A program made the position numbers and the translations under genes. From Paenibacillus caseinilyticus (GTDB taxonomy: Bacteria; Bacillota; Bacilli; Paenibacillales; NBRC-103111), in the NCBI RefSeq assembly GCF_027533645.1, contig NZ_JAQAGY010000001.1:496001-560000 (forward strand): DNA of 64,000 bases, in the 5' to 3' direction. The notes beneath the pieces are model-generated. The model ran no database searches, was not told the origin of the DNA, and saw only the letters and a list, made by a program, of their open reading frames with translations. Shown one piece after another: positions 36,777 through 45,862 of the stretch; the stretch's first letter is position 1, and every line of letters starts with the position of its first letter.

Positions 36777-37187
36777 TCACTGGGCATCCAGGTCCGGCTG
36801 CATATACAGCACATTCCACCGATGACCATCCACATCAGCGAAACAGGCGCCGTACATTCCTCCTTGGCCTTGAGGCATGCTGTACACCGTTCCGCCTGCC
36901 TGCACTGCCTTATTTACGATCTCCTCTACCTGCGCTTTACTGCTTGCGTCAATCGAGAACAAGACCTCTGCCGCTTGAGAGGGATCTGCTACTTCACTTT
37001 TCGTGAATGCTTTGAACGTGGACTCGGGGAACAGCATCACCAGAACGCCTTTGTCGCCTACGACTAACCCCGCCATGTGTTCACTATCGAGGTGCCGCGG
37101 ATGAAATGCAAATCCAAGCGCACTGAAGAATGCCTTCGACTTCGCCAAATCTTTTACCGGCAGATTAATCCAAAATTCTTTGGCCAT
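36777..37187 (-). CDS. VOC (glyoxalase/bleomycin-resistance fold) protein
   Basis: 136 residues, a single VOC unit with two beta-alpha-beta-beta-beta repeats. The N-terminal EFWINLPVKDLAKSKAFFSALGF and the C-terminal GGMYGACFADVDGHRWNVLYM are typical; the final pattern DVDGHRW resembles PhnB-like members. Metal ligands cannot be assigned with confidence. AAGGAGA lies 9 nt before the ATG. It appears monocistronic. Function is unknown; such proteins range from lyases to resistance proteins. Confidence 0.88.
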   Translation of the reverse strand: MAKEFWINLPVKDLAKSKAFFSALGFAFHPRHLDSEHMAGLVVGDKGVLVMLFPESTFKAFTKSEVADPSQAAEVLFSIDASSKAQVEEIVNKAVQAGGTVYSMPQGQGGMYGACFADVDGHRWNVLYMQPDLDAQ

Positions 37188-37320
37188 AAGGGCAGGTCTC
37201 CTTCACGATAAGATAGATGTTACCAATCCTGCCTCCATCGTAGCACAACAAGGGAGCCGCCGTTTCTTCCGGATTGCTTTGCTTCTACATCGGGGAATCG
37301 GGTGGGTTTTTGCCAAAGAC

Positions 37321-37354
37321 TTGATTTGTGGCGAAATCTTAGTACAATAGTTGT
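37321..37354 (+). promoter_or_regulatory. Promoter of arsR-type gene, predicting a leaderless transcript
   Basis: TTGATT (37321-37326), 16-nt spacer, TACAAT (37343-37348). The expected transcription start, seven bases after the -10 box, coincides with the ATG at 37355. No ribosome-binding sequence is present before the ATG. Confidence 0.55.
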
Positions 37355-37645
37355 ATGACTACTCAAAAAACAACCCCTGATGAACTGCGAGTCAAAATAT
37401 TTAAGGCATTAGCGGATGAAACCAGATTAGACATCATACGAGGTCTGTACACCAGCAAGAAGGAGATGAATTGTGGAGAAATAGGGGACATTCGCGATAC
37501 GACGAAATCGAATACTTCGTATCACTTGCGTGCTTTAAAGGAGGCGAAATTAATCAAGGTACGAAAAGAAGCCCAAGCGAAGTATACCTGTATCGATGTA
37601 GAGACTTTTCAAACTTACTTACCTGGATTTCTGGATACGCTGTAG
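37355..37645 (+). CDS. ArsR-family winged-helix regulator
   Basis: 96 residues, the whole length of a small ArsR repressor. The helix-turn-helix is in DTTKSNTSYHLRALKEAKLI, preceded by FKALADETRLDIIRGLY. No metal-binding CxC motif is evident; a single cysteine sits in MNCGEIG. It precedes an MFS transporter by 72 nt in the same direction, a common pairing in which the small regulator represses the pump. The start codon follows the promoter so closely that the mRNA may have no leader. Confidence 0.92.
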   Translation: MTTQKTTPDELRVKIFKALADETRLDIIRGLYTSKKEMNCGEIGDIRDTTKSNTSYHLRALKEAKLIKVRKEAQAKYTCIDVETFQTYLPGFLDTL

Positions 37646-37717
37646 AAGGAAATCTCTTTTTTTGTTCATTAGTTCAATTGTTTTTGAACTTCAAAACTAA
37701 TTGAAAGGGTGAATTCC

Positions 37718-38902
37718 ATGTTTCGATTAACGTCCTTATTCTTCCTCGTCATGTTTGTGATCGGCACGGATACGTTTTTGATTTCTCCGCTCCTCCCCAC
37801 GCTTCAATCTTTGTTTCAGATCCCGACCGAACATGCCGGTTGGATGGTTGGAGCCTATGCTTTAGGTTATGCCCTGTTTGCGCTGATTGCCGGACCGCTT
37901 TCCGATGGTTGGGACCGCAAAAAGGTCATGCTTTCCGGCATGGTCTGCTTCTCCCTCTCCACGATGCTATGCGGCTTTGCCACAGGTTTCTGGTCGATGT
38001 TCCTCTTCCGTTTTTTAGCAGGAGTCAGCGCGGCCTTCACGGCGCCTCAAGTCTGGGCATCGATCCCCGCACTGTTTCCAGCGCCCAGAATCGCCAAAGT
38101 ATCAGGAATCGTCATGGCAGGCTTGGCTGCTTCCCAAGCGTTCGGCATCCCAATAGGAAGTTATCTTGCCTCAACCCATTGGTCTTATCCATTTTTTACA
38201 ATCGGAACCTTCGCATTGTTGGTAGCGGTGTTCATCTTCTATGCTTTACCCGAAATGAAAGCGAATCAAGAAGGCCCGCAACCCAAGACTCCGATTTTCA
38301 GCAGATACCTCCCGCTTTTGAAGAGTCGAGTGGCGAGAAGGGCCTTCCTCGCTCATTTCTTATTTCAATGTGGATTCTTTGCGGCTTTTTCTTTCATCGG
38401 AAAATGGGTGACGGATCGCTTTCACCTCTCCATTGATGAAGCGGGGTACGTGATGTTTTTTCTTGGTCTCGGGAATATCGTGGGGAGCTTCGGCGGTGCC
38501 TATGTGATCAACACCATAAACCGTTTCAATACGCTGGTTGCGGGCTTTCTTGTCTCTATCGCCTGTTTTATGGTTGTGCCTCACATGCCATCCCTTGCGG
38601 CTTTCGAAAGTGTTTACTTTTTCATCTTCGTTAACATGGGAATCGCTTTTCCACTCCTATTGGGGCTGCTGAATTCATTGGATCCGACCATCCGAGGCAC
38701 GATCTCCAGCTTGGCCAATTCGATGATGTACGCTGCTACAACGCTTGGCTCTTGGATCGCAGGACTGATGTACGCGACCTTTAACGGTTTTTCCGCCGTG
38801 GGCATATTTGCGGCCATTTGCTTTGCCGGTTCGTTGTTATCTTTTATATTTAGCGGTATTTTGACCGGTCACACAAAAACTCCCCTGCCCCCCCAAAAAT
38901 AA
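37718..38902 (+). CDS. MFS transporter, drug:H+ antiporter type
   Basis: 394 residues with twelve predicted membrane segments. The loop 2-3 motif is GPLSDGWDRKKVML, the MFS motif A variant G-x-L-(S/A)-D-x-x-x-R-(K/R). FLISPLLPTLQSLFQIPTEHAGWMV in segment 1-2 is typical of the DHA1 group. AAAGGG lies 8 nt before the ATG at 37718. It probably exports a small toxic compound under control of the ArsR-type gene. Substrate unknown. It converges with the SUMF1 gene, 15 nt apart, with no visible terminator between. Confidence 0.93.
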   Translation: MFRLTSLFFLVMFVIGTDTFLISPLLPTLQSLFQIPTEHAGWMVGAYALGYALFALIAGPLSDGWDRKKVMLSGMVCFSLSTMLCGFATGFWSMFLFRFLAGVSAAFTAPQVWASIPALFPAPRIAKVSGIVMAGLAASQAFGIPIGSYLASTHWSYPFFTIGTFALLVAVFIFYALPEMKANQEGPQPKTPIFSRYLPLLKSRVARRAFLAHFLFQCGFFAAFSFIGKWVTDRFHLSIDEAGYVMFFLGLGNIVGSFGGAYVINTINRFNTLVAGFLVSIACFMVVPHMPSLAAFESVYFFIFVNMGIAFPLLLGLLNSLDPTIRGTISSLANSMMYAATTLGSWIAGLMYATFNGFSAVGIFAAICFAGSLLSFIFSGILTGHTKTPLPPQK

Positions 38903-38917
38903 CCGACGCGATCCGCC

Positions 38918-39616
38918 TTACAACGACCTGGCGAGACGAAAGCCGAGATCATCGATGCGAAATGTTGGATGACTGCGGCGGCGGCACGTCGCCCCGCAGC
39001 CCCTGGCTTCTTCGGCCCAGCTGCCGCCGCGGAAAACCCGGTAAGAGCCGTACACTTGCACATCGTACAGATCCCAGCACCACTCCCAGACATTGCCCAG
39101 CATATCGTAGAGCCCCCACGCATTCGGCCGCTTGAGGCCTACCTCATGTGCCCTGCCCCCAGCGTTCTCCTGATACCATGCGATCTCATCGAGCTCGCCA
39201 TACCGGTATCCGCCCGTTCCGGCTTTACAGGCATACTGCCATTCCGCTTCCGTAGGTAGACGGTAGCCATCCGCGTCCCGGTTCCAAGCAACGCTCTCGC
39301 CATCCTGACTTACCAAATAGCATTCCTGCAGACCCGAACGCTGAGACAGCCTATTGCAGAAGGAGACCGCCTCATGCCATGAGACTTCCGTGACCGGAAC
39401 CTGAGGCTCGCCGGGAGTTCCGGCGGTCATGGACATGACCGAGCAGTATAACTCCCTTGTTACAGGAACGGGTGCAAGCCAAAAGGAGTTCACCGGGACC
39501 GTCCATGTCCTCTGGATCCGGTCGTCCCTTAATGGAACCTCACCTGCCGGAATGTTCACCATGGCATAGGGCCCATCACTGCGCTGTGCCTTGGACACTG
39601 CCTTCCCATGTCCCAT
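38918..39616 (-). CDS. SUMF1/EgtB/PvdO-family (formylglycine-generating-enzyme-like) protein
   Basis: 232 residues, near the minimum for the FGE-sulfatase fold. Typical elements are VTEVSWHEAVSFCNRLS, YRLPTEAEWQYACKAG, AWGLYDMLGNVWEWCWD and YRVFRGGSWAEEARGC, ending in DLGFRLARS. A cysteine pair in RGCGATCRRR sits where FGE-type enzymes bind copper, though spacing should be checked. The ATG directly follows the TAG of the DUF4180 gene. No sulfatase gene is in the window, so an activator role for a sulfatase is not supported locally. Confidence 0.88.
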   Translation of the reverse strand: MGHGKAVSKAQRSDGPYAMVNIPAGEVPLRDDRIQRTWTVPVNSFWLAPVPVTRELYCSVMSMTAGTPGEPQVPVTEVSWHEAVSFCNRLSQRSGLQECYLVSQDGESVAWNRDADGYRLPTEAEWQYACKAGTGGYRYGELDEIAWYQENAGGRAHEVGLKRPNAWGLYDMLGNVWEWCWDLYDVQVYGSYRVFRGGSWAEEARGCGATCRRRSHPTFRIDDLGFRLARSL

Positions 39617-39985
39617 CTACTTCAACCTGCTTAACTTTTCAATCGCCTGCTCTTCGGTCGGCAGGAAGAAGATATCGCTGCCGCGGTTGCATTCATAGAT
39701 GAAATCCTTCAAACTTCCGCTGGAATATACAGAAAAATCCCCAACAATCGCAATCTTCACGTGATAATTAATGTATTTCTGAAGAATGTCGCCTGCCAGG
39801 CGTGTTTTCAGATCGAAGAAGCTTTCGCTCAACAGGGATTTGTGAATCACGATCCGATCGGAGTCCGCTTCATATCGTACGGTCGCCATAAGATCCAAGG
39901 CCGACTGCACATCCTCTATAACCACCCCGCTGGCGCTCACGACTGCGATATTTACTCCACCCGCTTCAACCTTCGCTATATTCAT
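39617..39985 (-). CDS. DUF4180 family protein
   Basis: 122 residues, the usual size. Conserved-looking elements are VVSASGVVIEDVQSALDLMA, IVIHKSLLSESFFDLKTRLAG and KIAIVGDFS. The fold is unknown to me in functional terms. AGGAGG lies 6 nt before the ATG. It is the middle gene of an operon TetR - DUF4180 - SUMF1-like; its stop abuts the next start without a gap. Confidence 0.85.
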   Translation of the reverse strand: MNIAKVEAGGVNIAVVSASGVVIEDVQSALDLMATVRYEADSDRIVIHKSLLSESFFDLKTRLAGDILQKYINYHVKIAIVGDFSVYSSGSLKDFIYECNRGSDIFFLPTEEQAIEKLSRLK

Positions 39986-40018
39986 ACCGATCCTCCTAAG
40001 TAAGCATTTTGTATAAAC

Positions 40019-40693
40019 TTAACTACTCATGTACTTGCTGACATAATCCTCACCAATGTACCGGTTATCTTTATCCTTCGCCGGCGGAATGTTCGCAACC
40101 CGGAAGAAGCCCAGGCCTACCACCATCGCCAGCAGCCCATATGCCGCGCTATGGGCATCCTCTACAGACAGTTGTCCCATCCTGTTCCCGTAATCAAAAA
40201 TCTTGGCTATGCCTTGAAGATCGGCCCGATAGCTCTCCGATATGACCTCCTGCAGATTGCGGTCCAGCGCGGCCCTAGAGAAAAACTGCAGGAAGAGCCT
40301 GCCTTGATCTTCATAGGGGATGAACATGTTCTGAACGCCATCCAGCGGCGAAACATTGATCTTCTTCCCCGAGTCATCACGGGATGGCGGCAGGATATGC
40401 CTTAGCGTGACGTCCAGCATCTCCGGTGCTGTCATGGTGGCATCCAATTCAGATTCTATCCTCTGGCCATAATAAGCCATGAACGACTTCAAGGCTTCGA
40501 CCGTCAGATGATCCTTGTTCTTGTAATAATAAGTGACGACTCCCTTGGAGCAGCCTGCATACTCGGCAACCTTATCCAGCGTCATGCCATCTATCCCATG
40601 AAGGCTGATGCACGTTAACGCGGCATTGATGACTTCGGCTCGCCGCCTCGGTTCCATTCCTACTTTGGGCACGATTGATTTCACCTGACTCAT
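40019..40693 (-). CDS. TetR family transcriptional regulator
   Basis: 224 residues. The N-terminal DNA-binding domain has the helix-turn-helix MTLDKVAEYAGCSKGVVTYYY. The C-terminal domain resembles the BetI-like regulators of choline response, though ligand cannot be deduced. The ATG follows a near-perfect palindrome by 4 nt and has no ribosome site, so the regulator likely represses its own operon. It is the first gene of the operon with DUF4180 and the SUMF1-like protein. Confidence 0.92.
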   Translation of the reverse strand: MSQVKSIVPKVGMEPRRRAEVINAALTCISLHGIDGMTLDKVAEYAGCSKGVVTYYYKNKDHLTVEALKSFMAYYGQRIESELDATMTAPEMLDVTLRHILPPSRDDSGKKINVSPLDGVQNMFIPYEDQGRLFLQFFSRAALDRNLQEVISESYRADLQGIAKIFDYGNRMGQLSVEDAHSAAYGLLAMVVGLGFFRVANIPPAKDKDNRYIGEDYVSKYMSS

Positions 40694-40697
40694 TTTT

Positions 40698-40723
40698 ATT
40701 TATACCGAACAGTCGGAATAAAT
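40698..40723. promoter_or_regulatory. Palindromic operator of the TetR-DUF4180-SUMF1 operon
   Basis: ATTTATACCGA - ACAG - TCGGAATAAAT, an 11-bp inverted repeat with one mismatch and a 4-bp centre, ending 4 nt before the TetR start codon. Position and symmetry fit autorepression. Confidence 0.7.
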
Positions 40724-40825
40724 AAATTTTATACCATGGTTTCCCATATTGTCAATTGGAGGAGTCTCTGTATTCGAAGGCATCTGGCAGTTTACTGGTC
40801 CACCTGTCCATGATGATACATCGAA

Positions 40826-40854
40826 AGGCCACCCCATATGGAATGGGATGGCCT
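40826..40854 (-). terminator. Terminator of the SLH surface-protein gene
   Basis: 12-bp stem AGGCCATCCCAT / ATGGGGTGGCCT (minus strand, one wobble) with a 5-nt loop, about 40 nt after the SLH gene stop. Confidence 0.7.
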
Positions 40855-40891
40855 GGTTTGTTATATTCTCTTTCCACATTGCGGGGGTAAA

Positions 40892-42859
40892 TCACCGGAT
40901 AAATTCAACAAACTCCAGAAAACGCTGGATAATTACCACCGATTCTGCGCGTGTTGCATTACCTTTCGGTTTAAAAGAATGGTCTGGGTATCCTTCAATT
41001 AAGCCGATGTTGGCCATCATCCGAGCTTGCTCCCTAAAGAAAGCACTGATCTCAACATAATCAGTAAATTTATAGAGGGATTGCTCATCCTGCGCAGAAG
41101 GAAGTGATCCGAGGTCCAGGTATGGGAACTCCCGGTTGAGGAGCCGAACCATCATGGCCGTCATCTCTTCCCGATTAATAGGCTTCCCTGGAGCAAACGT
41201 GTGATCATCATAGCCTTCGATGATGCCATGAAGCTTAGCGCTTTGCACCACCTCATAATACCAATGCGAGGAATTCACATCCTGGAAATAAGGCGGTTCC
41301 TCTGCATCCAGCGGCAGGTCCAACGTCCGCAGCAGCAGCGCGGCAAATTCAGCCCGGGTGACCTGATCATCAGGAATAAAGTCCTTATCGTTTCTACCGA
41401 AGACAATCATTTTGGACGCCAAACGTTCCACCGACTGCTGCCCCCAGTGTCCCTTACTGTCCAGAAATCCTTTGACATACTCCGCTACCCCATAGATTCC
41501 TCCATTCCTCAGCAGGAGCAGTTCCATCTCATTCTCTTTCAGGCTGCGTCTGTAGGGGGCGTAGTTTACACTTCCATCGGACTTGTAGACCAGACCTGTA
41601 ACCTTTTCTATGTCCCGGGATGCCGGATAGAGCTTGCGAGTAATAAACTGCCCTTTTTGAATGGAAGGTATGATCTTTTTCCCGCCGCTCATGGTATAGA
41701 CCGTGAATTGATAGAAGTTATCGCGAATATGAAATCCTTGGGCCGATTCCAGCGCGGACAACTCTCGCTCCGATGGGCCCGTCAAACTGTTGACCTGGTA
41801 GGTTACAGATGCTTCACTAGAAGCTGTGGATACCGAGACCTGTTCAAATGGAGTGCTTCCAGAGGGCATCTCATAGGTCTGATCCACATACTCGAAAATG
41901 AACTGAATGTTCCTGGCCTGATAGTTGCGGACCAAGGATTGTGGGATGTGGATAAGATATATCCTGGCTGGCAAAACTACATCAAAAATGATTTCTTTAT
42001 CACCGCTGTTCAGCAGTTCATCCAGGGAACTGTCCAATATCGATGGACCAAGACGGGCCTCGATGGTTTGATTCGCCTCATCCAGGCATCCGTCGATTAC
42101 GATGCGATTGAGAACCCGTGTGATCTTGCATGCATTTCCTATGATGCCGCCTGCACTAGTCCCCATGCCGCCGCTACCACCGCCGCCACCCGTACTTCGA
42201 ATGTTCGTCACTTGGTAGCTGGCGATTCCCGACATATTGCCCGCGGTATCCATGCTCCGGGCATCCAGCGTACCATTCGCAGCGAAAACCACCGGGCCGG
42301 TGTATGCTGCCCATGCTCCGCCGTTAACCCGGATCTCCCGGATGGCCCCATCCGCTGGGTAGTTCACCGTTACCGTGACACTACTGCTCGTTGGTGCTGT
42401 ATTGTCCGCCGTAAACGTGGCGTCTGCCGGAGGCGTCTGATCGATGTTCGACACCGTATAGGACTCAGTGGGGGACTGATTGCCTAGCGCGTCCGTCCCT
42501 CTCGCCTCCAGTGTTCCGTTCCCGCTGAGTTCCACCGGACCTGTGTAAGGAATCCAGGGGCCGTCGTCTATGCGGTATTCCTGTACCACAGCATCAGCTG
42601 GAAAGCTGATAGTCACAGTAACAGGACCATTCGTCGGTTCGTCAGTGTCGGCTGAAATGGTAATTCCGGTTGGAGCATCCCCGTCAATATTCGTAACTTG
42701 GTAGCTAGTAATGTCCGATATATTGCCGGCAGTATCCGTGCTTCTGGCCTCCAATGTTCCATTCTCTCCGAAGACCACCGGTCCGTTGTACGGTTCCCAG
42801 GGGCCACCATTAATACGTATTTCCTGGACAGCTGCATCTACGGGGTAGCTCACCATCAC
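40892..42859 (-). CDS. C-terminal part of frameshifted surface protein: Ig-like repeats and three SLH domains
   Basis: This frame continues the protein of 42937-45561 after a one-base shift near 42950; its apparent GTG start lies inside a repeat and has no ribosome site, so it is probably not a separate gene. It contains the end of repeat 8 and repeats 9-10, a glycine-rich hinge (STGGGGGSGGMG), a ~230-residue region not recognised, and three SLH domains at the C terminus (FIPDDQVTRAEFAALLLRTL; FAPGKPINREEMTAMMVRLL; FKPKGNATRAESVVIIQRFL) that bind cell-wall pyruvylated polymer. Confidence 0.8.
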   Translation of the reverse strand: MMVSYPVDAAVQEIRINGGPWEPYNGPVVFGENGTLEARSTDTAGNISDITSYQVTNIDGDAPTGITISADTDEPTNGPVTVTISFPADAVVQEYRIDDGPWIPYTGPVELSGNGTLEARGTDALGNQSPTESYTVSNIDQTPPADATFTADNTAPTSSSVTVTVNYPADGAIREIRVNGGAWAAYTGPVVFAANGTLDARSMDTAGNMSGIASYQVTNIRSTGGGGGSGGMGTSAGGIIGNACKITRVLNRIVIDGCLDEANQTIEARLGPSILDSSLDELLNSGDKEIIFDVVLPARIYLIHIPQSLVRNYQARNIQFIFEYVDQTYEMPSGSTPFEQVSVSTASSEASVTYQVNSLTGPSERELSALESAQGFHIRDNFYQFTVYTMSGGKKIIPSIQKGQFITRKLYPASRDIEKVTGLVYKSDGSVNYAPYRRSLKENEMELLLLRNGGIYGVAEYVKGFLDSKGHWGQQSVERLASKMIVFGRNDKDFIPDDQVTRAEFAALLLRTLDLPLDAEEPPYFQDVNSSHWYYEVVQSAKLHGIIEGYDDHTFAPGKPINREEMTAMMVRLLNREFPYLDLGSLPSAQDEQSLYKFTDYVEISAFFREQARMMANIGLIEGYPDHSFKPKGNATRAESVVIIQRFLEFVEFIR

Positions 42860-44625
42860 CGTAACACTGCCGCTCGTTGGATCGGTCGTGTCGGCCGTAA
42901 TAGTGGCGTCTGCCGGAGAGGTTTTGTCAATGTTCGTTACCGCGTAGGACTGATGGTAGACTCGTTGCCCAAAGCGTCTTCCCCTCTCGCCTCGAGCGTC
43001 CCGTTACTGGTGAACTCCACCTCATTCGTGTAAGGCGTCCAAGGGCCTCCGTTTACGCGATATTCTTGTACTACGGCATCGGCTGGGAAGTTAATGGCAA
43101 CTGTGACATTCTCGTTCGTCGGGAGTGTGGTATTCGCCGAGAAAATAATTCCCGCTGGAGCATCCACATCGATATTGGTCACCTGGTAGCTCGTGACTTC
43201 TGACATATTACCCGCGGCCTCCGCACTCCGGGCTTCCAGAGTCCCGTTAGCCGTAAAAACGACCGGACCGGTATACGGTTCCCATAGCCCGCCATTGATA
43301 CGTATCTCCTTAACATCTGCATCTAACGGGTAGCTCACTGTCACAGAGACGCTGCTGCTTGTGGGAGCCGTAATGTCGGCCATAAATCCGGCGTCTCCAG
43401 GGGCTGTACGGTCAATGTTCGTAACAGCATAAGAAACGGGTGCGGATTGGTTGCCCAAAGCATCAGCCCCTCTAGCCTCCAGTGTTCCATTGGTGTTAAA
43501 TATGATCGGCCCTGTATAGAGCGTCCAAGCACCGCCATCTATGCGGTACTCCTGTACAGCAGCATCAACCGGGTAATTGATCGTAACCGTGACATCACCA
43601 TTGGTTGGATCTATTGTATCGGCCGAGATGGCGATGCCGACAGGAGCAGTTTTGTCGATATTGGTCACTTCATAATTTGAAACTCCAGACATATTGCCAG
43701 CGGTATCCGTACTCCGGGCATCCAGCGTACCATTGTCGTTAAGTATGACTGGGCCGGTATAGGCACTCCAAGGGCCTCCATTTACACTAATTTCCCGGAT
43801 GATTCCATTGGCCGGATAATTGACCGTAACCGTGACACTCGTGTTCGTGGGTGCTGCTTTACTCGCCGTAAATCCTGCGTCTGCAGGTGCCGTCTTGTCA
43901 ATGTTCGTCACCGCATAGGACTCGATGGCAGACTGGTTGTTCAAGGCGTCGGCACCTCTGGCCTCCAGCATCCCGTTGCTGCCAAAGACCACCGGCCCGG
44001 AGTATGGCAGCCAGGCGCCGCCATTCATGCGATATTCCTGGACTACGGCGTCTGCCGGAAAGCTCACTGTCACCGTCACATTGCCGTTCGTTGGTGCCGT
44101 TACATCAGCCGAGATACTGATTCCGGCTGGGGCGTCTCCGTCAATATTCGTCACCGCAAAACTCGTGACTCCCGACATATTGCCGGCTGCATCCGTACTC
44201 CGGGCATCCAGCGTTCCGTTCGCTGCAAACACGACGGGACCGGCATAGGCTTCCCATGCTCCACCATTGATACTGATTTCACGAACCACACCGTCCCCCG
44301 GGTAATTCACGGTCACTGTGACACTGCTGCTCGTAGGAGCTGTTATATTCGCTGTAAAACTGGCGTTCGCTGGGGGATTCTTATCAATGTTCGTCACCGC
44401 GTAGGAGACAATGTTGGACTGGTTGCCCAGGGCATCCGACCCTCTTGCATCCAAGGTTCCATTATTGGTAAATTCCACCGGATTCGTATAGACTGTCCAA
44501 GGCCCCCCGTCTACGCGGTATTCCCGAACAACCGCGTCTACCGGGAAGCTAACGGTTACCGTTACATTACCTTTCGTTGGAGCTGTCGTATCCGCAGATA
44601 TGGCAATTCCTGCAGGTGGCGTATT
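42197..44625 (-). repeat. Ten tandem 243-bp repeats coding for Ig-like domains, in alternating A/B pairs
   Basis: Each unit encodes 81 residues. Type A has xxEYR-GG and ARG-DALGNQS; type B has xxEIR-NGG and ARS-DTAGNMS. They alternate strictly ABABABABAB, so the higher-order unit is 486 bp, repeated five times. The frameshift lies in the seventh unit. Confidence 0.85.
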
Positions 44626-45561
44626 ATCCAGTACGAGTGTTACCCCATCGGAAATCGACAGCACTGGATCACCCGACATGCCGCCGTACTCTACAATGTA
44701 TTCATTTTTCGTCAAAGAAGCAGAATAGTCGTTCCAGTAAGCCGCGAAACTATTGTTCCCATACAAATACGCAAAATGCTCCGCATTTCCATAGGTGTCA
44801 TTATTGCTGGGTTCATTGGTATACCAGTTTTCATAGCCGCCATTGACGGTGGTTCCATTCGCCCCGCCCTGCCAAAACTGTATTCCCGTTTCCGGCCCCG
44901 CTGCCCAGATCCAATTCCCTTCGCTCAAAGCGTCGGTTGCGCCGATCCAGCCGCCGCTGGTCACTTTGGCAGAGATAAAGTCATTCTCTGCCTGCGAAGT
45001 AATGGCGGTCAAATACCCGGTCATGCCAAAATAGGTGCGTGCAGCGGCATCCAATCTGGATTGATTCCACGTTTTCGGAGCACCTTGAACCAATTCGTAA
45101 TAATGATAGACTCCGTTGCTGTCCTTGAGCCGCCGGGCATCACCGAGCGTATAGGTAAGGACCCGGTTCTCCGAACTCGGAGAGGAAGAAGTATTGTTAT
45201 ACTTAACAGATCTCAATGCCTCCTGGTATTGAGAGATGGTGGCACTTCCTGTCAGTTTAAGCACACCCTGTGTGCTGTCAAATACCCCCGTAATCCCATG
45301 AATCGTCGAGTAGATCAACTGATCTTCCCCGTTATGATATCCTTGATCAATGACTACATTGGCCCCCGTAAGATTAGCGCTTCCACTCAAGATAAGATCG
45401 GGTGCAGGGGCAAGAGGCGTCTGATTTTTGTAACTTCGGCTATCCTCATCTATGCTTAGAGTCGGCGGCGGGTCAACAGCATGGACTACGGAAGTGGCTG
45501 GGGATAGAACTGACTGGCAGATGACCGAAAGGATGAGCAGCGGCCGTAATAGGCTCTTCAT
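42937..45561 (-). CDS. N-terminal part of frameshifted surface protein: C-type lectin-like domain and Ig-like repeats
   Basis: Signal peptide in residues 1-~30 from the ATG at 45561 (KSLLRPLLILSVICQSVL). A cadherin-like segment follows, then a C-type lectin-like domain (~110-280; GGWIGATDALSEGNWIWAAG, NWYTNEPSNN, YIVEYGG). The rest is Ig-like repeats of 81 residues that alternate between two types. The frame ends early at 42937 within repeat 7, whereas adding one base near 42950 restores SYAVTNID and continues into 40892-42859. Restored length is 1556 residues. The chosen ATG has AAGGGA very close by; a strong AGGAGG further upstream has no start codon at proper distance. Anchored outside the cell through SLH domains; probably adhesive. 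Confidence 0.8.
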   Translation of the reverse strand: MKSLLRPLLILSVICQSVLSPATSVVHAVDPPPTLSIDEDSRSYKNQTPLAPAPDLILSGSANLTGANVVIDQGYHNGEDQLIYSTIHGITGVFDSTQGVLKLTGSATISQYQEALRSVKYNNTSSSPSSENRVLTYTLGDARRLKDSNGVYHYYELVQGAPKTWNQSRLDAAARTYFGMTGYLTAITSQAENDFISAKVTSGGWIGATDALSEGNWIWAAGPETGIQFWQGGANGTTVNGGYENWYTNEPSNNDTYGNAEHFAYLYGNNSFAAYWNDYSASLTKNEYIVEYGGMSGDPVLSISDGVTLVLDNTPPAGIAISADTTAPTKGNVTVTVSFPVDAVVREYRVDGGPWTVYTNPVEFTNNGTLDARGSDALGNQSNIVSYAVTNIDKNPPANASFTANITAPTSSSVTVTVNYPGDGVVREISINGGAWEAYAGPVVFAANGTLDARSTDAAGNMSGVTSFAVTNIDGDAPAGISISADVTAPTNGNVTVTVSFPADAVVQEYRMNGGAWLPYSGPVVFGSNGMLEARGADALNNQSAIESYAVTNIDKTAPADAGFTASKAAPTNTSVTVTVNYPANGIIREISVNGGPWSAYTGPVILNDNGTLDARSTDTAGNMSGVSNYEVTNIDKTAPVGIAISADTIDPTNGDVTVTINYPVDAAVQEYRIDGGAWTLYTGPIIFNTNGTLEARGADALGNQSAPVSYAVTNIDRTAPGDAGFMADITAPTSSSVSVTVSYPLDADVKEIRINGGLWEPYTGPVVFTANGTLEARSAEAAGNMSEVTSYQVTNIDVDAPAGIIFSANTTLPTNENVTVAINFPADAVVQEYRVNGGPWTPYTNEVEFTSNGTLEARGEDALGNESTISPTR

Positions 45562-45788
45562 CCGTCCCTTTGGGGCATCGGTTAAGTATTGTGGTTTGGA
45601 TTTGATAAGATGACCTCCTCTTGCTGCGGCAGCCTCTGACTCTGGCATCCAGCGCAGTGATCATTGGCAGCACATTGCCAAACTGTTATTAAACAGATAA
45701 GGATTTTATATATAATCGGCATTTTCTGACGCGGTATGAAGTGTAAATTAATACATTCAGCATACTTGAGTCCTCCTATACTCATGAT

Positions 45789-45831
45789 AAAAAGCCCTTA
45801 TTCGCATCCATTTGCGAATAAAGGGCTTTTA
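45789..45831 (-). terminator. Terminator of the LPMO gene
   Basis: Long stem AAAAGCCCTTATTCGCA / TGCGAATAAAGGGCTTTT with a short loop and one bulge, followed by T runs on both strands. It lies 32 nt after the LPMO stop. Confidence 0.85.
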
Positions 45832-45862
45832 TTTGGGTCTTTCTGTTACTTGAACCTTTGTG

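Noticed and set aside
41201-42487. 428-codon plus-strand open frame
   Set aside because: Antisense to the SLH/Ig-repeat gene; its repeats only mirror the coding repeats.
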